The translations under genes were made by a program, and so were the position numbers. Positions 26,155 through 37,359 of a DNA stretch of 64,000 nucleotides are shown in pieces. The notes below the pieces were generated by a model. The model was not told where the DNA came from. It made no database searches and saw nothing but the letters and a program-made list of their open reading frames with translations. The stretch is taken from contig CAITSZ010000005.1 of NCBI GenBank assembly GCA_903895195.1, positions 62,001 to 126,000 on the forward strand, read 5' to 3'. Source of the stretch: an uncultured Chlorobiaceae bacterium (lineage in GTDB: Bacteria; Bacteroidota; Chlorobiia; Chlorobiales; Chlorobiaceae). How positions within the stretch are numbered: position 1 is the first letter of the stretch; each line of letters opens with the position of its first letter.

Positions 26155-29100
26155 CTAAATTTGAATCCTTTTGCCGTTTCTGATCTCTTTCAGCAAAGCC
26201 TCACGCATGGATTCCAGATAACGTTCTACGTCCGATTCATCAGCCAGCCACGCTTTATTAAAAGGTATTTTGATTGAACGACCTGGGACGTACTCTACTG
26301 TTGGGTCAGCTACCGGCGGATATGAGGTTGACGCTTGCTTTGATGTTTCAAGAGTCTTTGTTGAAGTCGCCGGTTGCAATTTTGGCTGTGAGAGTGCGGT
26401 CAATTGGGATAACAGCTTCTGGTACTCCGTTTCCTCAAATCGCCGCTGCATGTCGTGAATAACGGCGATAAGCTTTTGATCTCGCACGGATTGTTCGAAT
26501 TCACTGAATGGCTCAATGATCTCTTCCTGCTGTTTCGGGGAGAGTGCAGAATATTCGGCCATGCTGCAAAGGCGCTCCTGATGTTGTCTTGATGTATCTA
26601 TGGCATGGGAAATTTCTCTTTCGATTTCCGTATTTATTTTTTCCTCTATGGTAGCAACAAGGGTTTTAATCTGCTGCATGCGATTGCCCTTGTAGCATTC
26701 CGGATCAAGCAACGCATCTTTAAGTTTCGCGGATTCATCTCCAAAGATGTATGAGAAATTTGGTTGCTGAGCCTGAACCATTTTACGGGCACTGTCGAAA
26801 ATACCTTTTTGCGCCCCACTCATAAACTTGCGTATCGGGTCGATAACCGTTTCCTTGAGGTCAAGCAGAACATCACTCTCTTTCAAAAAGTCAGTAAGGT
26901 ACCAAGTGTATGGTTTTCCACTTTCTGCCTTCAGCTTTTCAAGAACAGGATTTAGCGCATTAAGGAATGGATAGAGTGGTGCTTGTGCGACCAATGGGGC
27001 CAGTTCAAGTATTGATTTCTGTATAGCCTCTGCAGTTTCCTTGCTGATGCCCTTTGCTTCATTGGCTACGGGAGTTGAGTCGAAAAACTCTTCATAAAAT
27101 TCTTTAAGGCTGCGAACCTGCGATGCGGTAAAATCAGCTTGCGGCACCAGAATGATATTGCTATGGCCGTGGGTATTGCGCAAAGCACGCTCGAGTTCAT
27201 CATCTTCAAGGGTATTGCTGTCGGAACGAACCTCGACCTTCCCCCGGGCACACAATTTGGCAAGGGTGCATAGGATAGCGGCATAGTACCAGCCATTTGG
27301 TTTGTGCTCAAATCTTTCCAGCAGCAGCTTCAGAGTTGTTCGAACGCCACTCCGGTTATTGCTCTGGATGAAAGCAAGCACCTCCTGCTCGGATTCCGCC
27401 AGTGAGGCAACATCAGTTTTGAACAATCCCTCTTGAGTTTGCTTGAGACAATTCGCAATGTCGTTTTCGGTAAAGGTAATTCCGCGAAGCATGCGAAGGT
27501 TAGGATACGCCTGTATAACAAGCTGATGAAACCCCTGAATGATTCTACTCTGTGGGTCTTCGCCTCCTATTTCAATTTCACTGCCACCCACAAAAAGTTT
27601 TGCACGACCAAGAAGGGTTTGTACTCTCAGCTGCAATTCCCGGTATCGATCCCGATTTTGATCACCTTTGTTGGTCAGTATGTGGTTAACGGCCTCTTGC
27701 TGGGCTGTCGTGCTGTTCTGGCGGATATACTTTTCAGTCTGTTTATATAAAATGATATCGCGCATGAGCCGATCGTCAGGAGGCATGAGAACCAGCAGCT
27801 CGTCACGTCCCATACTCTGCATGCGAAGTATGGTTTCATTTTCGGCATTTTCGTGGAACGAGGTTACCACATGAATTGCAAGTTCGTATTCTCGGCCGTG
27901 CAAGCGGTCATCAAGCTTTCTGGAATAGGGGTAATCCTGCCCGTTATTGTCGTAGCGGATTTTCCTTGTTTTAATGACAAGATCGAAAACAATTTTCTCC
28001 AACTCAGCCGCGACTTCGGTTGAGTCAACCTCAGTGTTTTTGATCTCTTTTTCGATATCCTTTTCCTCATCGGTGAGGTATTCATAAAGGTCACCATTGC
28101 GCTTGATGTATATCTGCTGTTCCAGGTAATTCAGTGCCTCTTCAACCTTCTTGCGCAATTGGGGCAGCTCCTGGTTGAACGCATCAAGCATCAAAACACA
28201 GAGATTTCTGTGAGACGGTTTGAACTCCTTGACGTATTTGACAAGAAAAAGTGCTTTAAGCAATTTTAAGGCAAACTCATTACCCAATTGCCTGTCTGCT
28301 GCTAGAACCGCTCTCTGCGTCTGGGCCTTTAAGGCCGTTTGAATTCCTTCAAACATGAGGTCAAACGATGCCAGTTGACCAATTTCATAGCCACTGATCT
28401 GCATGGCAACTTGTTGGAAAACTCCGAGCATTGAGCGCTCACCGACAGAGCTATGCTTGCCTTCAAAGGCATTGTGCCGGGAAAGATTTTCTATTGCAGA
28501 CTGAAACAGTTCAAATTGATAGGGAACAAAGGGATAGCTCTGAATAAACTCCTCTCTGTCCTTGAAGTTTTTGTAATCGCGTGATCCATCGGTGAAACTG
28601 AAAAGCGTACCAAAGTTATTTGATTCCCTGTGGTAGAGGTCTGACACAAGTGCCGCTCCATCTTCCGTCTTGGCTAAAAGCCTCTTTTGAATGACAATTG
28701 CCACATTGGTGCTGGTCAGCGGCATTTTTGTGGCAAAGCGGCCCATGATTTTCGAAAAGTCATTGCTCTGCTGGCGGTTCATTTCGCCAAGAACAGTGGT
28801 CATGTCGTTCTGGGAGGTAACGATAATCCATGCTCGGCCCCGACTCTTCGTGGCAAGACTCTCAGCAATGGTTTGCAGGTTGGTCATCAGCTTGACGTTT
28901 TCGGCGATATACTGGCCTACCTCGTCTACAAAGAAGTTCAGCCGGAACTCTTTGGATTGCTTATTGATATAGATATTGACCTGGTCGGCAAAATCCTCTA
29001 TCGAGACTCTGTACTGGCTTCTGTATTTATCAAGAATACCGATTGCTACGGAGTCAGTTTCTCCTGTAGCCTCGCCATACGCTTTGGCGATATTCCGTGA

Positions 29101-29694
29101 TTCGAGAAGTGCCTGCTCACGACCTTTTTGCCACTCTTTTCCGGCGAGAGAAAGGTAGGCTGCTGTGAACTTATTGTAGAGCCCCCGGCTATCAAGATCT
29201 CGTTCAAACTGGGCTATGTGCCCCTGCTTGCCATAGTAACCACACATCTCGTCAAAAACCTTTACAAATACGGACAGAAGAGCGTCGAACTGCGATTTGC
29301 TGATAACGTCAGCTTTTTGGTCGATATTGAAGAGAATACTTTTAGAGGGTATGCTTACTGCTCGTTTTAGATCTGCTCGAAGAATCTCGTTATCTATGCA
29401 TTTAGGCAGAAAAAGATCAAGTGACCGAACACCATCAATTTCCCGGTCTTCAAGGAGTATTGCGAGTATCTTCAGCAGGTGTGATTTACCAGAACCAAAG
29501 AAACCGGAAATCCAGACGCCATTGGCTCCTTCGTAGTTGTTGTAGGCATCAAGAAATGCCTCCAAGCGTTTTTCGACCTCATTTGTCAAAACATACTCTT
29601 CAACTTCAAGCCGAAGACTTGCTTCATCATCAGCTTTGATAACCCCTTCAATAGGACGGTCAACCGGCTTTTTGAAAATAGTCTTGAGTATCAT
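26155..29694 (-). CDS. brxC: BREX P-loop ATPase BrxC
   Basis: 1179 residues from the ATG at 29692-29694, which lies 14 bp after the brxB stop. A TTG at 29721 would overlap brxB. The N-terminus (LKTIFKKPVDRPIEGVIKAD) is typical of BrxC/PglY. Walker A GFFGSGKS is at 64-71, and FFVDEVGQYI about 200 residues later fits the Walker B region. BrxC is the large ATPase present in type 1 BREX and belongs to an ORC/Cdc6-like AAA+ group. Length is normal and no frameshift was noticed. Confidence 0.94.
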   Translation of the reverse strand: MILKTIFKKPVDRPIEGVIKADDEASLRLEVEEYVLTNEVEKRLEAFLDAYNNYEGANGVWISGFFGSGKSHLLKILAILLEDREIDGVRSLDLFLPKCIDNEILRADLKRAVSIPSKSILFNIDQKADVISKSQFDALLSVFVKVFDEMCGYYGKQGHIAQFERDLDSRGLYNKFTAAYLSLAGKEWQKGREQALLESRNIAKAYGEATGETDSVAIGILDKYRSQYRVSIEDFADQVNIYINKQSKEFRLNFFVDEVGQYIAENVKLMTNLQTIAESLATKSRGRAWIIVTSQNDMTTVLGEMNRQQSNDFSKIMGRFATKMPLTSTNVAIVIQKRLLAKTEDGAALVSDLYHRESNNFGTLFSFTDGSRDYKNFKDREEFIQSYPFVPYQFELFQSAIENLSRHNAFEGKHSSVGERSMLGVFQQVAMQISGYEIGQLASFDLMFEGIQTALKAQTQRAVLAADRQLGNEFALKLLKALFLVKYVKEFKPSHRNLCVLMLDAFNQELPQLRKKVEEALNYLEQQIYIKRNGDLYEYLTDEEKDIEKEIKNTEVDSTEVAAELEKIVFDLVIKTRKIRYDNNGQDYPYSRKLDDRLHGREYELAIHVVTSFHENAENETILRMQSMGRDELLVLMPPDDRLMRDIILYKQTEKYIRQNSTTAQQEAVNHILTNKGDQNRDRYRELQLRVQTLLGRAKLFVGGSEIEIGGEDPQSRIIQGFHQLVIQAYPNLRMLRGITFTENDIANCLKQTQEGLFKTDVASLAESEQEVLAFIQSNNRSGVRTTLKLLLERFEHKPNGWYYAAILCTLAKLCARGKVEVRSDSNTLEDDELERALRNTHGHSNIILVPQADFTASQVRSLKEFYEEFFDSTPVANEAKGISKETAEAIQKSILELAPLVAQAPLYPFLNALNPVLEKLKAESGKPYTWYLTDFLKESDVLLDLKETVIDPIRKFMSGAQKGIFDSARKMVQAQQPNFSYIFGDESAKLKDALLDPECYKGNRMQQIKTLVATIEEKINTEIEREISHAIDTSRQHQERLCSMAEYSALSPKQQEEIIEPFSEFEQSVRDQKLIAVIHDMQRRFEETEYQKLLSQLTALSQPKLQPATSTKTLETSKQASTSYPPVADPTVEYVPGRSIKIPFNKAWLADESDVERYLESMREALLKEIRNGKRIQI

Positions 29695-29708
29695 GCCGTT
29701 ATTTTCGT

Positions 29709-30317
29709 TTATGCTTCGCAATGAAAAATGTCGAATGCCCTGTAGTACTTGTCGTCATGCAAAATACCGAAAAGATCAAGTGATGCACCCGATTCCTGGC
29801 AATGCTCATAGGTGCCGGGAAAAAACATGACTGTTGGTTTTTCTTTTGCCGTGCTTTGCAGGTTGTTCAAAACATTATGGGAGCGTATGTAAGGAAAGAC
29901 CGCTCCAACCCCTGAAAGAAAAAGCACATCAAACTCGCTGTAAGCAAGCTTGGTGGCAATCGCCGGGACAAGATGCGCTTCAGGATCCAAGACTCCTTGC
30001 AGTAACTCTTTAAGCTGCTCCTTGGATACAGAGGTTTCCATGTCGAGTATTTGATCCCAGATCCCACGCTGTTTTAGGATTTCAATTGAAAGGTCGTAGA
30101 GGTTGATTTCCAAAACTCTCACGCCAGTATGCTCAAGGCGCTTGATAAGCTGACGTTGAACCCGCTCCATTTCAACTGACTCCTCGGGAGGGTAGGCACA
30201 AACATAAAATGGGATCTCACCATTCAATGCTGTTTTTTCTAAAAAACGCCTGCCTGAAATCACACTGAATAAATGCTGCAAGCGCTCTTCAGGCTTTTTG
30301 TTGATCTCTGCGCTCAT
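29709..30317 (-). CDS. brxB: BREX protein BrxB (DUF1788)
   Basis: 202 residues, the normal size. Characteristic segments are FLEKTALNGEIPFYVCAYPP near the N-terminus, LSGVGAVFPYIRSHNVLNNL, and VMFFPGTYEH towards the end. BrxB is a core component of type 1 BREX, of unknown biochemical function, that associates with the other Brx proteins. Its ATG overlaps the brxA stop (ATGA), and brxC follows 14 bp later, so the three genes form one translational unit. Confidence 0.92.
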   Translation of the reverse strand: MSAEINKKPEERLQHLFSVISGRRFLEKTALNGEIPFYVCAYPPEESVEMERVQRQLIKRLEHTGVRVLEINLYDLSIEILKQRGIWDQILDMETSVSKEQLKELLQGVLDPEAHLVPAIATKLAYSEFDVLFLSGVGAVFPYIRSHNVLNNLQSTAKEKPTVMFFPGTYEHCQESGASLDLFGILHDDKYYRAFDIFHCEA

Positions 30318-30928
30318 GTTGCGACCCCGATTATACCGGATTCAAATGCCGGGAATACCAAGACATCTTGACGTCGTTTTTGAGGAATGGCATCAAGAAA
30401 CCGCTTACTCAACATTGAGCCATTGATAGTACGATCTGTTGCCAAAAGCTCTGCTTCCCTCAATATTTTGAACAATACCTGACGAAGCTTATTTCTGGTG
30501 GTTGGCTTTATCTCTTCAAGCTCAGGATGCCACTCTGACTTTTTGTTGAAAAAGCAATCAAACTCTGCGTAAGGGAGATCGAACTTCAGGCCGATATACC
30601 GTTCTCGAATAACCTCTTTCGCAAAATCAGCAATAAAGCGGTAACGACGGCAAACAGCAAGCCAGAGCAGATATTTCTGCTCCTGCGTAGAACCTGAAAT
30701 CAGTAAATCCAACTCACCAGCTTCAAGTGTTTTCAATCTTGAGATAATTTCACGGGATTGACGTGTTAACGAATTGAGAGTTCTTGACTGTAAAAGGTTT
30801 TCAGCAAGCACCTTCTCTCGAACACTATCCCACTCCTTGAGTTCCAGATACAACACTGCCAGCTTCACCGAGTCCCGGTAAAAAAGACCACCTGTCGTAA
30901 ACGCCATGCTGTATCTCTCGTTGCTCAT
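30314..30928 (-). CDS. brxA: BREX protein BrxA (DUF1819)
   Basis: 204 residues from the ATG at 30926-30928, where the product begins SNERYSMAFTTGGLFYRDSV, the usual start of BrxA. A GTG at 30970 would add 14 residues. BrxA is a small DNA-binding helix-turn-helix protein of type 1 BREX. It is the first gene of the leftward operon. The 120-190 bp upstream hold nested palindromes that may be promoter-linked control sites. Confidence 0.9.
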   Translation of the reverse strand: MSNERYSMAFTTGGLFYRDSVKLAVLYLELKEWDSVREKVLAENLLQSRTLNSLTRQSREIISRLKTLEAGELDLLISGSTQEQKYLLWLAVCRRYRFIADFAKEVIRERYIGLKFDLPYAEFDCFFNKKSEWHPELEEIKPTTRNKLRQVLFKILREAELLATDRTINGSMLSKRFLDAIPQKRRQDVLVFPAFESGIIGVAT

Positions 30929-31053
30929 CCCTTGCCTGAATTCTTTTTTATGTATTCTATTGCCCCCCACGCTTTCACCTATTGGTCTACTTCATCCTTT
31001 TTGAACTTGTTGGATGCATAGAAAAATATCATCAAATATACAAATCTATTTCG

Positions 31054-31115
31054 CCCTTATAAACGATTTCACCTGATAAGCCGATATCAAATCAAGGCTT
31101 ATAACAGTATAAGGG
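31054..31115. promoter_or_regulatory. Nested palindromes upstream of brxA
   Basis: Outer arms CCCTTATA (31054-31061) and TATAAGGG (31108-31115) enclose inner arms ATAAGCC (31076-31082) and GGCTTAT (31096-31102). They lie 126-187 bp before the brxA ATG, where the BREX operon promoter should be. The remaining gap (30929-31450) shows no gene. Confidence 0.5.
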
Positions 31116-31393
31116 TGGGTATAAAGGTCACTTCAAAAATATACTGATAGCGGTAGGACAAAAGCTGACCAAGGTCGCTTGCTTTTGCTTCTAATTTTCT
31201 AAAAGTAGCACGATTTTGGCGTCTAAAAAAACCTTCGTTTAATGAGACTACCAAAAACGAATCACGCCAGCCACACGTTTCATCCCGCTGAATTCAGTTA
31301 AGGGCACCTCTATTTATTGCGGATATTAAAGAAGGAAGGGAAACTTTTCCTGCGGGCTGAAAAGAGCTATTCTCTCAGGGAAACTTTAATTGT

Positions 31394-31430
31394 GTTGGGG
31401 TTCAGGAATCACCCCAACCTACATTGGGGT
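31394..31430. promoter_or_regulatory. Two mutually exclusive hairpins
   Basis: GTTGGGGT (31394-31401) can pair with ACCCCAAC (31411-31418), or the same ACCCCAA can pair with TTGGGGT (31424-31430). The competing pairings resemble an attenuator or a remnant of a mobile-element end. It lies between the terminator of the Ala/Lys-rich gene and the brxA upstream region. Confidence 0.45.
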
Positions 31431-31451
31431 CCTTCTGTTTGTTCTAGAAAC

Positions 31452-31482
31452 AAAAAAAGCCCCATCTTTCGAAGGGGCTTTT
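31452..31482 (-). terminator. Intrinsic terminator of the Ala/Lys-rich gene
   Basis: AAAAGCCCC, a 10-nt loop and GGGGCTTTT. On the minus strand the stem runs into seven T. It ends leftward transcription from 31567-31851 and insulates the BREX operon. Confidence 0.85.
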
Positions 31483-31566
31483 CCTGTCAATAATACCAAC
31501 GACTTTTATATCATCTACTCAACATCATATTCATCAAGAGCCATCAATATATTTAAGAAGGAAACC

Positions 31567-31851
31567 TTACTTAGCTGCAGGTGCTTCTACCTTTGCTTCT
31601 ACTTTCTTGTCAGCTTTCTTAGCAGCTTTCTTAGCAGCTTTCTTCTTGGTTGCTTTCTTTTCTACTTTAGCTTCTGCTTTTGGCTCAGCCTTAACTTCTG
31701 CTTTTGCTGCTGCTGGAGCTGCTGCTGGAGCTGCTGCTGCAGGAGCTTTTGCTGCTGGAGCTGCTACTTTGTCAGCTGCGAAAGAAACGCCACCGAAGAT
31801 TCCGGAGATAGCAAGAGATACGATAACGCCAGCGATGAAATTCTTTTTCAT
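31567..31851 (-). CDS. Small exported Ala/Lys-rich low-complexity protein
   Basis: 94 residues. The N-terminus (MKKNFIAGVIVSLAISGIF, then VSFAADK) is a clear Sec signal peptide with an AxA-like cleavage site near residue 25. The mature part is almost only A, K, P, E and V: a PAAAAPAAAP tract, AEVKAEPKAEAKVEKK, and a KKAAKKAAKKADKK tract resembling histone H1 tails. No enzyme motif is present. The strongly basic, disordered product would be periplasmic or surface-attached and could bind polyanions; that is inference. A strong terminator follows it, so it is probably an expressed single gene. Confidence 0.75.
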   Translation of the reverse strand: MKKNFIAGVIVSLAISGIFGGVSFAADKVAAPAAKAPAAAAPAAAPAAAKAEVKAEPKAEAKVEKKATKKKAAKKAAKKADKKVEAKVEAPAAK

Positions 31852-32153
31852 TTGTCAGTAAATTTGAGTTTTATAAAACATTGGAACCAGGACCACCCTG
31901 CTTCTTATAATCTACTACGCAAGACCATTGAACTTTCTTTCAAAAATCTTTCAAAAAGAAAAGATTTTTTTTAAATCGCCTATATACGTCTTATTATGAT
32001 CGCTATTTCAACATTATTACATTTTTCATTTCATAACGCATAAACCCCAACAACAAAAATATTTTTAGCAGCTCATTCAGCATCATTGTAACTTGAGGAC
32101 AATGATGGAATATGTTTTTTTCGGACTGCGCTCTTTAACTATTGAAATACACA
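31852..32153. other. Divergent intergenic region with an AT hairpin
   Basis: About 300 bp between the Ala/Lys-rich gene and pirin. It holds a perfect 9-bp hairpin, AAAAATCTT/AAGATTTTT with a 10-nt loop, at 31942-31969, which could be a terminator of an unseen short transcript or an operator. No gene was seen. Confidence 0.45.
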
Positions 32154-33011
32154 ATGCCTACCCCACGAACAATCAGCAGGGTTTTTAACAGCATACCAAC
32201 CATGGAAGGCGCAGGTGTGCGATTAAAACGCGCTTTTGGCTTCAACGAGGCTCCTCTTTTTGATCCTTTTCTGCTCCTCGACGATTTTCGGTCAAACAAC
32301 CCTGCTGATTACCTCAAGGGATTTCCCTGGCACCCGCACCGCGGTATTGAAACAATCACCTATATGCTTGATGGTAATGTCAAACATGGCGACAGTATGG
32401 GACACAACGGTGTCATCAGCTCCGGAGCTGTTCAATGGATGACTGCCGGCAGCGGAGTCATTCATCAGGAAATGCCTTTTGGAGACCAGCATGGAAAAAT
32501 GGGAGGATTTCAGCTCTGGGCAAACCTGCCCGCTTCGCAGAAAATGAATCCTCCACGCTACCAGGAGATTACAGAGGATCGTATTCCGAAAATCCATCTT
32601 GAGAATGGTGTTGAAATCCATATTATCTGCGGAAATATAGGCCAGACCAAAGGGCCGGTCAACGACATTGCTATCGATCCGGATTATCTCGATATCACTG
32701 TACCTCCAGGTATTTCCTATACCCATACCCTTGCGAAAGGGCATACCGCATTTGCTTACATCATCGCAGGAAAAGGGGTGTTCTGTGGTCAGAATGAGCC
32801 TTACGCCAACGAAACGCTGATTCTTTTCGGTGATGGCGATACTATAGCTGTAACTACAGAAGATGAACCGCTTCGATTTCTGCTGATCTCCGGCAGGCCG
32901 CTCAATGAGCCAATCGCATGGCAAGGACCTATCGTGATGAACACTCAAGCGGAACTCTACATGGCATTTGAGGAATACCAGGACGGAACATTTCTGAAGC
33001 AATACAAATAA
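32154..33011 (+). CDS. Pirin family protein
   Basis: 285 residues from the ATG at 32154; a TTG at 32142 is unlikely. This is a bicupin. The N-terminal cupin has the Pirin metal motif: FPWHPHRGIETITYMLDGNV supplies two His, and later GSGVIHQEMP and QLWANLP. Pirins bind Fe(II). Some act as quercetinases and others modulate metabolism or transcription; the function here is not known. It is followed 30 bp later by the L,D-transpeptidase-like gene. Confidence 0.92.
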   Translation: MPTPRTISRVFNSIPTMEGAGVRLKRAFGFNEAPLFDPFLLLDDFRSNNPADYLKGFPWHPHRGIETITYMLDGNVKHGDSMGHNGVISSGAVQWMTAGSGVIHQEMPFGDQHGKMGGFQLWANLPASQKMNPPRYQEITEDRIPKIHLENGVEIHIICGNIGQTKGPVNDIAIDPDYLDITVPPGISYTHTLAKGHTAFAYIIAGKGVFCGQNEPYANETLILFGDGDTIAVTTEDEPLRFLLISGRPLNEPIAWQGPIVMNTQAELYMAFEEYQDGTFLKQYK

Positions 33012-33041
33012 TACAATTCGCCACCCAGAAGAGTACAATCC

Positions 33042-33656
33042 ATGAAGACAATAACGTTAAAAACATTAACACCTTTTACTCTCTTATTAGCATTGTTTTC
33101 AGCTTTTTTACTGCTACAGGAAAATGTTTCGGAACAGGCCTACAAGGCCGCATTTGCCTCACTGGACGTATATCGATCGAGCCGCCCTGATGAGCGTCCA
33201 CGTTTTCTTGCTGTTGTTGACTATTCAAAGCCTTCTTATCTGAAGCGTATGGCTGTAATTGACCTTAAAACAGGGGATAAGTCATTTTACCTGACATCGC
33301 ATGGAATTAATTCAGGGGATCTTTATGCAACACGATTTTCAAACACCCCGGCGTCAAGCATGAGCAGCCTTGGACTCTACAAAGTCCTTGAAACCTATAA
33401 TGGAATTCACGGAAAAGCCATGCGACTCATGGGTCTTGATCCTGAAATGAACAGCAATGCGTTCAGCCGCGATATTGTATTGCATGCGGCGGATTATGTT
33501 TCACTGAACTATATCCTCATGAATCTTTTGACGCTCAACAACCCGAAAATAGGAAGGAGCAATGGATGCTTCGTCGTATCTTTACAGGATATTGATGAAG
33601 TTGCTCAAAAGCTCAGCCAGGGAGCCTTTGTCTACGCATGGGCAGAACATTCTTAG
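33042..33656 (+). CDS. Exported L,D-transpeptidase-like (YkuD_2) protein
   Basis: 204 residues with an N-terminal hydrophobic segment (about 8-25) acting as signal or anchor. The core matches the murein L,D-transpeptidase catalytic-domain family related to PF13645: VIDLKTGDKSFYLTSHGINS, DIVLHAADYVS with a conserved His, and the catalytic-type IGRSNGCFVVS with Cys. Such proteins are expected to work on periplasmic peptidoglycan. A hairpin terminator (33681-33704) follows. Confidence 0.82.
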   Translation: MKTITLKTLTPFTLLLALFSAFLLLQENVSEQAYKAAFASLDVYRSSRPDERPRFLAVVDYSKPSYLKRMAVIDLKTGDKSFYLTSHGINSGDLYATRFSNTPASSMSSLGLYKVLETYNGIHGKAMRLMGLDPEMNSNAFSRDIVLHAADYVSLNYILMNLLTLNNPKIGRSNGCFVVSLQDIDEVAQKLSQGAFVYAWAEHS

Positions 33657-33680
33657 CATAAAAAAATCTCCATATACGAC

Positions 33681-33704
33681 GAAAGCCCGGAAATCCGGGC
33701 TTTC
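33681..33704. terminator. Hairpin between convergent genes
   Basis: GAAAGCCCGG-AAAT-CCGGGCTTTC, a perfect 10-bp stem between the transpeptidase-like gene and icd stop codons. There is no long T run, so efficiency is uncertain. Confidence 0.65.
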
Positions 33705-33729
33705 GCAGTGCAAGAGACTATAACTCTTT

Positions 33730-36353
<2,624 letters not shown>

Positions 36354-37220
36354 TCACTCATCAAGACCGACCCGGTCGGCAAGATCCTTGTCATTCAAAA
36401 CTTCATGAGCAAGCTTTATCATGGGAATAGTAGCTCCCATTGAACTATAGCCGCCGTCATGGAAAAGGTTCTGCATTGTGACTTTTCTGGACAGGTCACT
36501 AAGGATGGTCATGGAATATTCAGCACACTCTTCTGCCGAAGCATTCCCGAGCGGCGACATTAGATTGCCGTAGTCATACATCTTCTCAAATCCAGGAATA
36601 CCGCTTCCTGCCTTGGTATAGGTAGGGCTTTGTGAAATCGTATTAATCCGGATATTACGCTTGGCGAGTCTTGGCCCGTAACTGCGAACAATAGATTCAA
36701 GCAAAGATTTTGCATCTCCCATATCAGAGTATGACCAATAATTTCTCTGCGACGCAATATATGAAAGAGCTAAAACGCTGCCGCCATCATTAATCGCGCC
36801 ATTCTTCAATGCATAGGAGACAATACGGTGGAGTGATAAACCAGACACATCGAGAGTTTTCATAAACCACTCGTAATTGAGGTCTTCATAAGGCAGCTGC
36901 TTACGAATGTTCTGTGACATTCCGATGGAATGCACAATAAAATCGACAGAACCGATTTTATCCTTAACCTCCTTGAAACATTTATCGACATCTTCATTAT
37001 TAGAAGCGTCACAAACAATCAATGGTGCGTTGCCGCATAGTGCGGAAAGCTCTTCGATATTTCCAAAACGCAGCGCTGCCGCTACATTAGAGATGGCGAT
37101 TTCGGCACCTTCCCTATAAGCATGAAGCGCAATCTGCCAGCCAATACTGCTCTCATCAAGCGGGCCGAAAACAACTCCCTTCTTCCCCTTCAATAAACCA
37201 TAGTGCGCTTTCTCGGACAT
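36354..37220 (-). CDS. fabI: Enoyl-[acyl-carrier-protein] reductase (NADH) FabI
   Basis: 288 residues. The SDR-like fold has the FabI-type cofactor loop GVVFGPLDESSIGWQIA and VHSIGMSQ. The catalytic Tyr-x6-Lys pair is in YSDMGDAK, and the substrate loop reads RINTISQSPTYTKAGSGIPG. It reduces trans-2-enoyl-ACP in the last step of fatty-acid elongation. The C-terminus is about 20-25 residues longer than E. coli FabI. It is a single gene with its own terminator. Confidence 0.94.
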   Translation of the reverse strand: MSEKAHYGLLKGKKGVVFGPLDESSIGWQIALHAYREGAEIAISNVAAALRFGNIEELSALCGNAPLIVCDASNNEDVDKCFKEVKDKIGSVDFIVHSIGMSQNIRKQLPYEDLNYEWFMKTLDVSGLSLHRIVSYALKNGAINDGGSVLALSYIASQRNYWSYSDMGDAKSLLESIVRSYGPRLAKRNIRINTISQSPTYTKAGSGIPGFEKMYDYGNLMSPLGNASAEECAEYSMTILSDLSRKVTMQNLFHDGGYSSMGATIPMIKLAHEVLNDKDLADRVGLDE

Positions 37221-37359
37221 GATATTAGCTGATTCTTTAACAAAGACTGGGGTAAATCCCCGTTACCTCAACATTTTAAACGTTTAAGATACAAGATTCC
37301 CTTGAAAACCTAAACTGTTTCCTCTTAATTTTTCTCCATACTTTCATGCAATGGAGATC

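Noticed and set aside
31261-31440. Insertion-sequence end (AGGGCACCTCT-type word at about 31300)
   Set aside because: It recalls terminal repeats of some IS families, but no partner repeat, target duplication or transposase sequence was found in the window.
31390-31974. Rightward 194-residue open frame over the Ala/Lys-rich gene
   Set aside because: Its Cys/Ser/Phe-rich sequence is the complement of the low-complexity Ala/Lys codons; the leftward gene has a signal peptide and terminator.
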